Assembly: GCF_001583495.1 (NCBI RefSeq)
Contig: NZ_LQAQ01000093.1
Span: 434,001-498,000, forward strand
Length of the DNA stretch: 64,000 bases
From: Flammeovirga sp. SJP92
GTDB taxonomy: Bacteria; Bacteroidota; Bacteroidia; Cytophagales; Flammeovirgaceae
Direction of reading: 5' to 3'
In this document: piece after piece, positions 26,658-36,295 of the stretch
How positions within the stretch are numbered: position 1 is the first letter of the stretch
Layout: every line of letters starts with the position of its first letter
Translations under genes and position numbers: made by a program
The notes under the pieces: model-generated
The model's database searches: none
The model's input: the letters and a program-made list of their open reading frames with translations, nothing else
What the model was told of the DNA's origin: nothing

Positions 26658-28262
26658 CTAGTCTACGTCCCACCATAGAGGTGATCCACCAGTGTCACCT
26701 GTAGCTTTAGCGTTTTCAGCTTTTAATGCTTCAACACCTGCATTGTAGGCCTGTACGTTGTTTACAGCTTCACCATCAGGATATCTTAAACGTTTGATAT
26801 AATCGCCCGCTGGAACGTCACCATTACTCTTGTTGTATTTCACAGGGAAAATGTGAGGGTATCCTGTTCTTCTGAACTCAGACCATGCTTCCATTCCTTC
26901 TGGGAACATTGCAATCCACTTTTGAGTAATGATCTGCTCTAATGCTTTTGAAGCATCATAATTAATTGTTACATCACTTACTGCTGCAGTAGAGTAATCA
27001 GTACCATAAGTTGCATCAGAAACATCTACATAATCTGCAGGAACACTTGTATCATCCATTAAGTAAGCATCAGCTTTGTCTGCAACACCATGTTGAGCAA
27101 ATGATTGTCTCACACCTTCTTCATAAAGTGCTTGAGCTCCACCGCCTGCATTCCATCCATTCAATGCTGCTTCAGCTCTTAAGAAATAAACCTCTGCAGA
27201 AGTCATCAATACGATCGGCGTTGTTTGGTTAATAAACTCAGTATTAATTCTTGAATAGTACTGATAGTCACCTCTACCGTCTGGTAAATCAATACCAGAA
27301 CGTACACCTGCAAAACCTTCTTTAATTGGGTCTCCATCTTCTGGTCCACCTGCTTGTGTGAAATAAACACCAGCACGAGGGTCATTCAAACCTGTCAAGA
27401 TTGATTCCATATCAGCACCCATTTTAATATCACCCCATCCTTCAGAGATCGTAGCAAGTGGGTTAACGATTGGCGATACTCCTACACCTACTGAAGCAAT
27501 ATCACTTCCTTCAAATACACCTGTTGCAATCGCTTCTTCTGCATATTGCTTTGCTTTTGTAGGATTGACATTAGAAATTCTCATTGCTAATCTCAACTTT
27601 AATGAAGCCGCTAACTTCTTCCACATTACAAAATCACCTTGGTAAAGGTCATCTACTGCTGAGAAAGTTGGTACAGGCTCTGTATTTTCTAAGTTAGCAA
27701 TGGCTAAATCTAACTCCGCAAAGAATTTGTCATATACAGCCTCTTGAGCATCATAAGTCACTTCTGAAGTACCAAATTTCACGTAAGGAATTGGACCATA
27801 GATATCTGAAACTCTGTGCATACCTAACACTTTCAATACCAATGCTGGCGCATATAATCTTGGTGTTAAGTCTTCCCCTAATTGGTCAATTGCATTGGCT
27901 GGAGACATGATGTTTTCATATCCTAAAGACCAAGGCCATAAGTTCCAAATTAAGTTGTAGTGTGTTGCGTTAGAGTTACCAGCAAAAGGTGTTGGAGGTG
28001 CCATGTACCCTGAGAATACATCACCGTTCAAGTTTTGCTGTACCTGCCATTTCCAGTTTGAGTTATCAAAGTTGAAATAAACAGAACGTGATAATTGAGG
28101 GAAGAAACCATTGATCAGGTTACCATCCGCCAACAAATCTTCATTTGTTGGACGGTTTGGATCATTATTAATTTCTTCAAAGTTACTTGTACATGCTGTA
28201 AACATACCTGCAGCAAGTACAGTAGGTAAAATATATTTTTTTACTATTGATTTCATTGTCAT
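26658..28262 (-). CDS. SusD/RagB-family nutrient-binding outer-membrane lipoprotein
   Basis: 534 residues with a lipoprotein signal (AAGMFTAC, lipid-attached Cys24). The sequence FEEINNDPNRPT directly after the lipid site is a hallmark of the SusD-like_2 group. The TPR-like region includes LYAPALVLKVLGMHRVSDIYGPIPY near 135-160 and FAELDLAIANLE. EGMEAWSEFRRTGYPHIFPV near 470 is also diagnostic. The protein caps the SusC channel and captures substrate at the cell surface. Two Met codons (28262 and 28256) are possible starts. It begins 13 bases after susC and belongs to the same operon. No glycosidase is adjacent, so the substrate is unknown and may be a peptide or oligosaccharide. Confidence 0.92.
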   Translation of the reverse strand: MTMKSIVKKYILPTVLAAGMFTACTSNFEEINNDPNRPTNEDLLADGNLINGFFPQLSRSVYFNFDNSNWKWQVQQNLNGDVFSGYMAPPTPFAGNSNATHYNLIWNLWPWSLGYENIMSPANAIDQLGEDLTPRLYAPALVLKVLGMHRVSDIYGPIPYVKFGTSEVTYDAQEAVYDKFFAELDLAIANLENTEPVPTFSAVDDLYQGDFVMWKKLAASLKLRLAMRISNVNPTKAKQYAEEAIATGVFEGSDIASVGVGVSPIVNPLATISEGWGDIKMGADMESILTGLNDPRAGVYFTQAGGPEDGDPIKEGFAGVRSGIDLPDGRGDYQYYSRINTEFINQTTPIVLMTSAEVYFLRAEAALNGWNAGGGAQALYEEGVRQSFAQHGVADKADAYLMDDTSVPADYVDVSDATYGTDYSTAAVSDVTINYDASKALEQIITQKWIAMFPEGMEAWSEFRRTGYPHIFPVKYNKSNGDVPAGDYIKRLRYPDGEAVNNVQAYNAGVEALKAENAKATGDTGGSPLWWDVD

Positions 28263-28275
28263 TGATCGTTTAGAA

Positions 28276-31200
28276 TTAGAAGTTAACTCTCAAGTTTAAA
28301 CCTAAGCTTCTTGTTGTTGGCAAGCCGAAGAAGTTAAGACCTTGAACACCTGCACCTGTTGACATTACTACGTCTGGATCAAATGGAGCTGCATTGTAGA
28401 AGAAGAATAAGTTTCTACCTACTGCTGATAATGTAACATCATTTAAAGGACCTACGCTACCAAAAGTATATCCGACAGATAATTCTCTCAATCTGATGTT
28501 TGTTTGATCATATAAGTATTGAGAAGTAACATTAGATCTACCTGCTGTAGCTCTTAAGTATCCTAGAGGATCAAATTCGTTACCTTCTACTACTACTTTT
28601 CCAGTGTTTTCAACTGCATCTGCAAATTCTTTTGAAGTACCTTCCGCATCCATGTAAGAGTTTGTTAAAGAAAGAGTCTGACCTCCAAATTTACCATCAA
28701 TTACCATGTTTAAGATGAAGCCTTTGTACTTCAATGTGTTCGTCCAACCTGCAATTAAGTTAGGGTTAGAGTTCGATTTCACTGCAGTTTCAGGATCAAT
28801 ACCAGCAGCACTTGGTAAACCATCATCTCCAACTGCGATTGTTCCGTCAGCATTTCTTGCAAAATCAGCTGTCCAGATTTCACCAATTGCACCGCCTTTT
28901 CTTAATACTTGCATGTAGTTGATGTTACCACCGTTTGTTACGATATCAAATTCTGCTTCTGTTCCATCCGCACGAGTATATAACTCTTTGATTTCGTTCA
29001 CGTTTCTTGCAAAGTTTAATGTAGTACTCCAAGTTAAATCACCTTGAGAGATTGGCATTGCTGAGATTGATAATTCAAAACCTCTGTTTTCTACGTCACC
29101 TGCGTTTACAAAGCTATATTGGTATCCTGAAGAACCTGTTGGGTTAGCCACTCTAAACAACTGGTTAACAGTGTTTGTCTTGTAGAAGTTGGCATCCAAG
29201 TAAAGTAATCCGTTGAATAATTCTAACTCTGCACCGAATTCAATTGAAGTTGAAAGCTCTGGCTTAAGATTAGCTGCTGGCTCTGTATCTGCGAATAATA
29301 AGTTTCCGTTAAAATCTACCTGATGTTGTAAAGTTGTCACACCTGGCTGAGCATCATTACCTAACACTGTGTAGTTACCTCTAACTTTTGCTAATGAAAT
29401 TACTTCTGGTAAAGTCATCATCTTGTTAAGTACTGCTGTTAAACCTACTGAAGGATAGAAGTAAGAGTTGTTGTCTAATGGAAGAGTAGAAGACCAGTCA
29501 TTACGTCCTGCCACGTCTAAATAAACCATTTCTTTGTATCCTAATGTTGCTGATGCAAATACTGATTGTACTTGACGACGGTTCAATGTTTCTGTTGGTA
29601 CCATTCCTTCAGGTAAACCTGCTGGAGTAAATACGTTAGTGTAACGAATCGAACGTTTATCAGATGTTACTCTTTGGAATGAATTATTCTCATCACGAAT
29701 TGAAGAACCTAATAAAGCTGTAACACTTAAGTCGTTGAATGTCTTGTTGAAGTTTAAGATCGCATCAGCGTAGATCATTGTATTTGAGAAGTCATCTCTA
29801 AAGTAACCGCCGTTTGACAAACCAGTTACAGGGTCTGCTGCAATGTTGATTGGGTTAGTAGTAGCATGTGCTTTTCTTTCCCAAAGATCTTGCGTTGCAT
29901 CCACATTTGCACGTCCTTGTAATGATAAGAACTCGTTGAAGTTATACTTCGCTGAACCTGATAACATGAAACGGTTACGAATATCTTCAGTTTGAGCTTT
30001 ATTCAATAACCAGTATGGGTTCTCGTTACCAATTTCAGATCTAACTGCTGCAGGGTAATTTTGCTCGTAGATATTTCTACTAGAATTCCAAGTTTGGTAG
30101 TTATTCTTTAATTCATCATGTGAAATTGTTCTTGATGATAAATATGAACTGTAAATAGGGTTCATATAAGCACCTGCAGTTGGTCTGTTTTCACCTTTTT
30201 GGTTGATGTAGTTGGCTGAAGCTCTCAACTCTAATTTATCATTCAATCCTTTAGATGTAGTATTAAATGAGAAGTTATGCTTATTGAAAGTGTTTGTTGG
30301 CATTACACCAGCTGCTGTTGTGTTAGCATATGATGCATAAAATTGTGATTTTTCAGAACCTTGAGTATAAGAGATTGAATTTACCCAAGTTGTACCAGTC
30401 TTGTAGAAATCATCCGCTGTATGACCTGTTACGTTTACTGCATCTCCATTAAGATCGTATTTAGTTTGCATTTCAGGGTATTGGTAAGCTTGCTCAGCCA
30501 TAAAGTTTGACGAGAAGCTTAAGCTTGAGTGACCCGGACGTCCTTTCTTAGTCGTAATCATGATTACACCGTTTGCCGCTTGTGAACCATAAAGTACTGA
30601 AGCTGCTGCACCTTTTAAGATGTTGATTGACTCAATATCTTCTGGGTTAAGGTTTGAGATACCGTCACCACCGTCACGACCAGGGTTTTCAATTTCACCC
30701 GGCTGACCTGCACCTTGACCGGCCATTGGCACACCGTCAATTACATATAACGGAGAACTATCCCCTTTAGCCGAACGGTTACCACGTAAGTTGATCTTTA
30801 CTGACCCACCTGCACCAGAACCACTTCTTGATAACTGTAAACCAGCAACACGACCAGAAAGTGAGTTCATTAAGTTAGGGTCTTTAGCAGTAACTAAGTC
30901 TTCTGAACTTACAGATTGTGTTGAGTAAGTTAAGCTTTCTGCTGATCTTTCGACACCTAACGCTGTTACGACAACTTCTTCTAGTTGTTCTGCGTCAACT
31001 TCTAAAGAAATGTCTAATGATGATTGGTTTTCGACAAGTACTTCCTGTGAGATAAAACCAATATAAGAAAAGACTAATGTTGTTCCTTTCTCTACTGATA
31101 AGGCAAACTCACCATTGAAATCGGTTGTTGTACCTACAGATGTACCTTTAACTAATACGTTAACACCTGGTAATGGCTCTCCTGTGCCATTTTCTTTTAC

Positions 31201-31287
31201 TGTACCTTTCACAAGTGACTCTTGTGCTTGAAGGAAATTTGTCATTAGTAGTAGGCTAACGACGAATGTTAGTAGTCTGAATTTCAT
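28276..31287 (-). CDS. SusC/RagA-family TonB-dependent outer-membrane receptor
   Basis: 1003 residues: signal peptide 1-22, then the carboxypeptidase-regulatory-like domain VKGTVKENGTGEPLPGVNV. The SusC linker EEVVVTALGVERSAESL comes next, then the plug domain with NLMNSLSGRVAGLQL, SSPLYVIDGVPM and GAAASVLYGSQAANGVIMI. The large beta-barrel ends GLNLRVNF with the terminal Phe. It imports a nutrient with energy from TonB/ExbBD. susD follows directly. The 304-base upstream region is shared with a divergent LytS-type kinase and contains paired LytTR-like sites oriented toward this gene. Confidence 0.96.
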   Translation of the reverse strand: MKFRLLTFVVSLLLMTNFLQAQESLVKGTVKENGTGEPLPGVNVLVKGTSVGTTTDFNGEFALSVEKGTTLVFSYIGFISQEVLVENQSSLDISLEVDAEQLEEVVVTALGVERSAESLTYSTQSVSSEDLVTAKDPNLMNSLSGRVAGLQLSRSGSGAGGSVKINLRGNRSAKGDSSPLYVIDGVPMAGQGAGQPGEIENPGRDGGDGISNLNPEDIESINILKGAAASVLYGSQAANGVIMITTKKGRPGHSSLSFSSNFMAEQAYQYPEMQTKYDLNGDAVNVTGHTADDFYKTGTTWVNSISYTQGSEKSQFYASYANTTAAGVMPTNTFNKHNFSFNTTSKGLNDKLELRASANYINQKGENRPTAGAYMNPIYSSYLSSRTISHDELKNNYQTWNSSRNIYEQNYPAAVRSEIGNENPYWLLNKAQTEDIRNRFMLSGSAKYNFNEFLSLQGRANVDATQDLWERKAHATTNPINIAADPVTGLSNGGYFRDDFSNTMIYADAILNFNKTFNDLSVTALLGSSIRDENNSFQRVTSDKRSIRYTNVFTPAGLPEGMVPTETLNRRQVQSVFASATLGYKEMVYLDVAGRNDWSSTLPLDNNSYFYPSVGLTAVLNKMMTLPEVISLAKVRGNYTVLGNDAQPGVTTLQHQVDFNGNLLFADTEPAANLKPELSTSIEFGAELELFNGLLYLDANFYKTNTVNQLFRVANPTGSSGYQYSFVNAGDVENRGFELSISAMPISQGDLTWSTTLNFARNVNEIKELYTRADGTEAEFDIVTNGGNINYMQVLRKGGAIGEIWTADFARNADGTIAVGDDGLPSAAGIDPETAVKSNSNPNLIAGWTNTLKYKGFILNMVIDGKFGGQTLSLTNSYMDAEGTSKEFADAVENTGKVVVEGNEFDPLGYLRATAGRSNVTSQYLYDQTNIRLRELSVGYTFGSVGPLNDVTLSAVGRNLFFFYNAAPFDPDVVMSTGAGVQGLNFFGLPTTRSLGLNLRVNF

Positions 31288-31316
31288 ATTGAACTGAAGG
31301 TTAGATGAACAGACGA

Positions 31317-31350
31317 TGTGAGCAGAGAGTAATTAGTAATTTCGCTCACA
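31317..31350 (-). promoter_or_regulatory. Inverted repeat in the susC leader
   Basis: TGTGAGC (31317-31323) and GCTCACA (31344-31350) are exact reverse complements with a 20-base spacer, 30-63 bases before the susC start codon. If transcribed it forms a stem-loop in the leader; as DNA it could be a wide dyad. The spacer is too long for a classical CRP-type site. Confidence 0.4.
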
Positions 31351-31466
31351 AGCAAAGGAAACACTCCCTTGCATTTTCTTGATATCGTAAATGTATAACA
31401 GACACTTAAGGAATTTTAAAAAAATAGATTAACAGTGATTAACTTATGTTATACAACATTAATTAG

Positions 31467-31496
31467 AGGATAAACTGCATTCATCTAAGGATAAAC
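31467..31496 (-). promoter_or_regulatory. Paired LytTR-like binding sites upstream of susC
   Basis: AGGATAAAC occurs at 31467-31475 and again at 31488-31496, a period of exactly 21 bases. On the minus strand the sites read GCAGTTTAT and GACGTTTAT, each matching eight of nine positions of the LytTR consensus (TA)(AC)(CA)GTTN(AG)(TG). They point toward susC, 180 bases away, and also lie just before the -7 box of the kinase gene. The adjacent LytTR regulator is the obvious candidate. Confidence 0.6.
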
Positions 31497-31508
31497 GTCA
31501 TAAAATCC

Positions 31509-31516
31509 TATATTTG
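31509..31516 (+). promoter_or_regulatory. Predicted -7 promoter element of the LytS/LytTR operon
   Basis: TATATTTG is an exact TAnnTTTG match, 76 bases before the kinase ATG. The paired LytTR-like sites end 13 bases upstream, a position suited to autoregulation. Confidence 0.5.
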
Positions 31517-31591
31517 TAACATAAATCTAAATTAATTGTCCCATTGACATTTAACATATAATTAGTAGATATAATTAAACTTTAGTTAACA

Positions 31592-32743
31592 ATGGCTATA
31601 TCTACTAATAAAAATAAGTTCAATGAGCCAGTAAACTTTTTTGAACATATCCCCGAAGTGATGACGCTTAAATTGCAGAAGCCTATATTACATCATACCA
31701 TCTTTTGGTTGATTTATTTTGTTCTGAATGGATTGAGATGGGGAAGCTACTATGATGACTACATTTATTCTTTTCAATCTAATATAATAGGTTTTGCGAT
31801 TCATATCCCCCTTACGTACTATCACGCGTATTATTTACTTCCAAAATTCATCCCTTCGAAGAAATATTTCCTTTATTTACTAAATCTCGCTGGTGCTTTG
31901 GTAGTAATGATGTATGTCAAAGTATTTATGACACAGCAATTTTTATTACCTGTATGGCCTGAAGCAGGAACACAGGCAGAGATTTTTAGTGTCAATCATG
32001 TGGTAGCCATTATTACAGGGGAATTGTATGTGTTGGGGATTACTACTTCCATTGCTTTAACTAGAAACTGGATTATCAATCAGAAACGTACACGTGAGTT
32101 GGAAAAACAAAATATGATGACTGAGTTGAACTTACTGAAGTCACAAATTCAGCCTCACTTTCTATTCAATACATTAAACAATATCTATTCTCTTACCTTA
32201 GACAAAAGTGATGATGCACCTGATGCAGTTATCAAGCTTTCTGAATTAATGAGTTATATGCTTTATCAAAAAGCCTCAAGGGTGCTTCTTTCTGATGAGC
32301 TTTATTATATGCAGAATTACCTTGATCTTGAAAAATTACGTTTCGGTAATAGACTCAACCTAACGTTTGAGATAGAAGGTGATGATGATGGAGTAAGAGT
32401 TCCTCAGTTATTATTATTGCCATTTATTGAAAATACCTTTAAACATGGCACCAAGAATAAATTAAATGAAATAGATATCTCACTTCACTTGAAGATCTCA
32501 GAGGATTTTATCACATTTGAAGTAGAAAATCCTAACATTGACCAAACCCCTCTGCCGTTTAATCTTACTACTGATTCACAAAAGAAACCTAAAACCGGTG
32601 GGTTTGGGCTAGAAAACGCTAGAAGAAGATTAGGCTTGCTATATGGCGACCTCTATTCTTTGGATATTAACGATGGGGAGAAGATTTTTAAAGTAACACT
32701 TAAAATTCCAAGAGATGAGCAAAATAAAATGCCTAATCATTGA
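31592..32743 (+). CDS. LytS/YehU-type membrane sensor histidine kinase
   Basis: 383 residues. Four hydrophobic segments at about 35-165 form the membrane input domain. A coiled linker leads to the His_kinase box KSQIQPHFLFNTLNNIYSL with phospho-acceptor His189, then the N-box LLLPFIENTFKHGTKN and the G-box GGFGLENARRRLGLLY. Such kinases phosphorylate LytTR-type response regulators. Its 3' end overlaps the response regulator gene by 29 bases, ensuring coupled translation. It is divergent from susC, implying control of nutrient uptake. The signal sensed is unknown. Confidence 0.92.
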   Translation: MAISTNKNKFNEPVNFFEHIPEVMTLKLQKPILHHTIFWLIYFVLNGLRWGSYYDDYIYSFQSNIIGFAIHIPLTYYHAYYLLPKFIPSKKYFLYLLNLAGALVVMMYVKVFMTQQFLLPVWPEAGTQAEIFSVNHVVAIITGELYVLGITTSIALTRNWIINQKRTRELEKQNMMTELNLLKSQIQPHFLFNTLNNIYSLTLDKSDDAPDAVIKLSELMSYMLYQKASRVLLSDELYYMQNYLDLEKLRFGNRLNLTFEIEGDDDGVRVPQLLLLPFIENTFKHGTKNKLNEIDISLHLKISEDFITFEVENPNIDQTPLPFNLTTDSQKKPKTGGFGLENARRRLGLLYGDLYSLDINDGEKIFKVTLKIPRDEQNKMPNH

Positions 32744-33479
32744 TGATGAGCCTTTAGCAATAAAAGTGATTGAAAATTATCTACTGCGTCTCAATGAATT
32801 TGAAATTGTAGCAAAATGTGAAAGTGCCATTGAGGCCTTCAATATATTACAGAACAATAAAATTGACTTGCTGTTTTTGGACATTAATATGCCAATGCTG
32901 ACCGGTATTGACTTTGTGAAGTCTCTAGAGCAAAAGCCGGAAGTTATTCTTACTACTGCACACCGAGAGTATGCTTTAGAAGGTTTTGAAATTTCAGCTT
33001 TGGATTATCTATTAAAGCCCATTTCTTTTCAGCGCTTCTTAAAGGCGGCCAATAAAGCTTCACAATTCATACATACAAAAGAAGCCGCTAAAACTCCTGC
33101 TAAGGCAATGACTGCACCTGTTTCGACATCAAGTAACAATGATGAAGAACGTTTTATTTTCTTGAAAGTAGAAAAGAAAATGCTGAAGGTATTTCTTGAT
33201 GACATCATTTATATGGAAAGTCTGAAAGATTACTTGAGAATCTACACTAAAGAAAAAGAAATGGTGGTCCATTATACACTTACCAAAATATTGGAAAATC
33301 TTCCTGAGGATGAATTCATAAGAATACACCGCTCTTATGCTATTTCACTTAAGAAGGTGAATGCCATTGAAGGAAATCAAGTAGAATTGAAGAATGGAAA
33401 AATGTTACCTATTGGTAGACTTTATCAGCAAACGGTTAAAGATACAATCTACAGCAAAGGCATTATGCCCAATTCTTAA
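32715..33479 (+). CDS. LytTR-family response regulator
   Basis: 254 residues. The receiver domain starts MSKIKCLIIDDEPLAIKVIE, with phospho-acceptor Asp56 in LLFLDINMPML and Lys in LDYLLKPISF. A C-terminal LytTR DNA-binding domain (about 145-250) includes YMESLKDYLRIYTKEKEMVVHYTL and FIRIHRSYAISLKKV. It overlaps the kinase gene by 29 bases. LytTR domains bind two direct 9-bp repeats 21 bases apart, which are found upstream of susC at 31467-31496. The hydrolase gene follows after 17 bases. Confidence 0.94.
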   Translation: MSKIKCLIIDDEPLAIKVIENYLLRLNEFEIVAKCESAIEAFNILQNNKIDLLFLDINMPMLTGIDFVKSLEQKPEVILTTAHREYALEGFEISALDYLLKPISFQRFLKAANKASQFIHTKEAAKTPAKAMTAPVSTSSNNDEERFIFLKVEKKMLKVFLDDIIYMESLKDYLRIYTKEKEMVVHYTLTKILENLPEDEFIRIHRSYAISLKKVNAIEGNQVELKNGKMLPIGRLYQQTVKDTIYSKGIMPNS

Positions 33480-33496
33480 AACATAAAGTGTGAGTA

Positions 33497-34282
33497 ATGT
33501 TTACTTTTAAACCTGCAGTACAAAAAAAATCGAAACACCCTCTTATACTCATACATGGAGCTTTGTTCAATGGAGAGGCTTGGAGGGGTAACTTTTTAGA
33601 CTTTTTTGCGGAACTTGGTTATGACACCTACGCCATTCACCTGAGTGGCCACCGTGACAATGAAAGTAAACTCTTTTTGAACCTATATGGTTTAGATCAA
33701 TACACTGAAGACGTTATTAAGCTGATCACCTCATTTGATGAAAAACCAATTCTTATTGGTCATTCTATGGGCGGTCTTGTTACCCAGCTTGTAGGTCAAA
33801 AAATTTCTCTTCAAGCCGCTGTTTTATTGGCGGCAGTTCCTCCTTTTGGTGTTTTCAGATCGATGTCAGAATTTTTCCTAACAGCACCATTGAGTTGGAG
33901 TAAATTTGCCGTTTCAGCGATATTCCCAATTGGAAAATACTTTGATACGGAACCTCCCGAAGGGATTTACACAACTATGCCTTCTCTTGAAGTCAGACAA
34001 CACGTCAGCAAAAATATGCAAGGAGAATCAATACGTGCTTTACTTGAAATGATATGGAGAGACTTTGAAATCGATGCTTCCAAAGCACATTTCCCAATGG
34101 CTCATATTGGTTTTAGAGATGATAAAATTATTTTTCCTGAAGACGTAGAAAAAACGGCCGAATTTTACGGTCAAAAAGCAAAAATATTCGAAAATCGAGC
34201 ACATGCTTTTATGTTTGAGCCTAATTGGAAAGAGGTTGGAGATTACATTAAAGAATGGCTTGATGAAAATAACGAAGCATAA
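33497..34282 (+). CDS. Alpha/beta-hydrolase fold protein
   Basis: 261 residues with the alpha/beta hydrolase pattern: HPLILIHGALFNGEAW (oxyanion-hole region, residues 14-29), nucleophile Ser90 in LIGHSMGGLV, and a likely catalytic His in FENRAHAFMFEP near 240. An acidic residue in FRDDKIIFPEDVEK probably completes the triad. There is no signal peptide, so it acts in the cytoplasm. The substrate is unknown; esterase or lipase-like activity is likely. It follows the response regulator by 17 bases and may share its transcript. Confidence 0.82.
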   Translation: MFTFKPAVQKKSKHPLILIHGALFNGEAWRGNFLDFFAELGYDTYAIHLSGHRDNESKLFLNLYGLDQYTEDVIKLITSFDEKPILIGHSMGGLVTQLVGQKISLQAAVLLAAVPPFGVFRSMSEFFLTAPLSWSKFAVSAIFPIGKYFDTEPPEGIYTTMPSLEVRQHVSKNMQGESIRALLEMIWRDFEIDASKAHFPMAHIGFRDDKIIFPEDVEKTAEFYGQKAKIFENRAHAFMFEPNWKEVGDYIKEWLDENNEA

Positions 34283-34321
34283 TAAAATTGTATCATAGAC
34301 CTGTCTATATTCAAACTTACT

Positions 34322-35170
34322 TTAATTCATTATTTCTTCCAATCCATTATAATAATCAACGATTTGAATAAGATCTTCTCTAATTTTATACTGAAGGCCT
34401 GATTTTCTCATAAAATCATTGAGTTCATCCTCCTTTTCTCCAAAAATCTTTAAGAAAGACTTTCTTTTGATATTCAAATCAAAAATTACATTCCCTTCCA
34501 ATACTAAATACAGTCTTTCCTTAAGTTTATAACTATAATATACATCAGCTTGGTTTCCTCGGTAAGAATGGACATTATTTTCCATTTCTCGTCTCCTATC
34601 AGGATCAAAATGAGGGTTGGTTCTATGAATCGTTTTCAATAAATAGGGGTAAGCAATAATCCCTACTTTTCCTTCTGTCACAATTTCAAATATTCCTGTA
34701 GCAGGGTGTTCATCTCTATAATAACGCTCCGCATTTACAAAATGATGAGGTACTGTAATCTCCTGTTCGTTTTCATCTACAGTGTGAGCAATAAAATCAA
34801 ACTCTTCAATTTCATGTTGTTCAAAAATTAAAGTAGTAGTATCTTTCATACCTTCCCCTCCATACAACTCAATATCTTCAATCTGTAAGACTTCCACCTG
34901 ATCTCTCTCTAGATCATAAAGCAAAGAAACACCTTTGAAAGCCTTCCCATTTTTCAACAACAGATTGCCAACCTCCCACTCTGAATGATAAAAAACCATA
35001 CTGTCTCTCTCATTCTGAGATTGATTTTCCAAGTCTTTTGTAGCAGCATGAATCATGTCGTTCTTCTTTTTTTTCTCTTTTTTCTGAGCAAAAAGAAGGG
35101 TGCCTGATACTAAAAATAACAATGTGAATATAGAGAGTCTGTACATTTTTGAATTAAGTCTTGGTTTCAT
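34322..35170 (-). CDS. Exported protein of unknown function
   Basis: About 282 residues from the ATG at 35170, whose N-terminus MKPRLNSKMYRLSIFTLLFL makes a good signal peptide ending LLFAQ. The ATGs at 35197 and 35146 are alternatives. After a lysine-rich stretch (KKEKKKKND) the chain is a mixed alpha/beta domain with LLKNGKAFKGVSLLYDLERDQVEVL and a C-terminal helical part (IREDLIQIVDYYNGLEEIMN). I recognise no family. It probably resides in the periplasm. Convergent with the hydrolase gene; tpiA is upstream on the same strand but separated by a terminator. Confidence 0.65.
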   Translation of the reverse strand: MKPRLNSKMYRLSIFTLLFLVSGTLLFAQKKEKKKKNDMIHAATKDLENQSQNERDSMVFYHSEWEVGNLLLKNGKAFKGVSLLYDLERDQVEVLQIEDIELYGGEGMKDTTTLIFEQHEIEEFDFIAHTVDENEQEITVPHHFVNAERYYRDEHPATGIFEIVTEGKVGIIAYPYLLKTIHRTNPHFDPDRRREMENNVHSYRGNQADVYYSYKLKERLYLVLEGNVIFDLNIKRKSFLKIFGEKEDELNDFMRKSGLQYKIREDLIQIVDYYNGLEEIMN

Positions 35171-35253
35171 TTCAATAGTAGCCACCGTTTCCGGCAATTG
35201 GCTGAATCACATTATTAATATACTGAAGATAGGGAAGAAAACAAGTTTTTGGA

Positions 35254-35290
35254 CAAAAAAAAGAGGTTGAACTATGAATAGAACAACCCC
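35254..35290 (-). terminator. Intrinsic terminator of tpiA
   Basis: On the minus strand GGGGTTG (35284-35290) pairs with CAACCTC (35263-35269) including one G-U pair, followed by eight T. It starts 81 bases after the tpiA stop. Confidence 0.7.
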
Positions 35291-35370
35291 CTTAAACACG
35301 TTTATCTTCAATGCGTAACGTGAGCAAAGAGAAAAGGTATTTCTCTGTACTTTAACGCTTCGAGTCTAAA

Positions 35371-36132
35371 TTAGTATGATTTTGAGATTTCGATGAAGTC
35401 TCTAGCTACTAATGAAGCACCACCGATCAAACCACCGTCAACGTCAGGTTGAGCGAATAATTCTTGAGCGTTGCTTGGTTTAGCAGAACCACCATATAAG
35501 ATAGAAGTAGCATCAGCAACTTCTTGACCATATTTAGCAGCAATCATATCACGGATATCTTTGTGCATTTCTTGAGCTTGTGCAGATGTAGCTGTTTTAC
35601 CAGTACCGATTGCCCAAACTGGCTCGTATGCTAAAACTACTTTACCGAAGTCCTCAGCAGAAAGGTGGAATAAACCTTCTGATAATTGCTTCTCTACAAC
35701 TTCTTTTTGAGTACCTGCTTCACGCTCCTCTAATACTTCACCGATACAGAAGATAGGCAACATACCGTTAGCGATTACCGCATCAGTTTTAGTAGCTAAC
35801 ATAGCATTAGACTCACCAAAATACTCACGACGCTCAGAGTGACCCAAAATCACGTAATCAATACCATAAGAAGCTAATTGCTGTGCAGAAATTTCTCCTG
35901 TGTAAGCACCTTTTGGCTCTGTGTAGCAGTTTTGAGCACCAACAAATACATTAGCAGTATCACCTACCAATGACTTTACCTTGCTTAAATGAATGAAAGG
36001 AGTACACATAATAACTTTAACGTCTGACGGAGTCTCGTCTCTTGCGATATTCACTACTTCTGATGCTAAAGATTCAGCGTCTTCCTTAAGAAGATTCATT
36101 TTCCAGTTACCTGCAACAATTTTTTGTCTCAT
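35371..36132 (-). CDS. tpiA: Triosephosphate isomerase
   Basis: 253 residues with every hallmark: substrate-binding Lys11 in AGNWKMN, His98 in [13 protein letters not shown], catalytic Glu170 in [12 protein letters not shown], and the phosphate-binding C-terminal part [14 protein letters not shown]...GLIGGASL. It interconverts dihydroxyacetone phosphate and glyceraldehyde 3-phosphate in glycolysis. It is a single-gene unit with its own terminator and a -7-like box at 36175-36182. No anomaly. Confidence 0.98.
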   Translation of the reverse strand: MRQKIVAGNWKMNLLKEDAESLASEVVNIARDETPSDVKVIMCTPFIHLSKVKSLVGDTANVFVGAQNCYTEPKGAYTGEISAQQLASYGIDYVILGHSERREYFGESNAMLATKTDAVIANGMLPIFCIGEVLEEREAGTQKEVVEKQLSEGLFHLSAEDFGKVVLAYEPVWAIGTGKTATSAQAQEMHKDIRDMIAAKYGQEVADATSILYGGSAKPSNAQELFAQPDVDGGLIGGASLVARDFIEISKSY

Positions 36133-36174
36133 GATGTAAATTTTCTTTTATAAGATGAATTTTATAATCAGTCG

Positions 36175-36182
36175 CGAATATA
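36175..36182 (-). promoter_or_regulatory. tpiA: Predicted -7 element of tpiA
   Basis: On the minus strand this reads TATATTCG, seven of eight positions matching TATATTTG, 43 bases before the tpiA start codon. Confidence 0.4.
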
Positions 36183-36295
36183 CATACCTAGAGCTATTTT
36201 GAAAATGAGTTTCGTCATACTCAGGTAGATAGTTGAGGGTGGATTTAGTGAATTATTCTGAATAAAAATGAATTTCAATATTCTAATTCGGTTAT

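Noticed and set aside
31317-31350. CRP/FNR-type operator
   Set aside because: The TGTGA/TCACA arms are separated by far more than the six bases such sites need.
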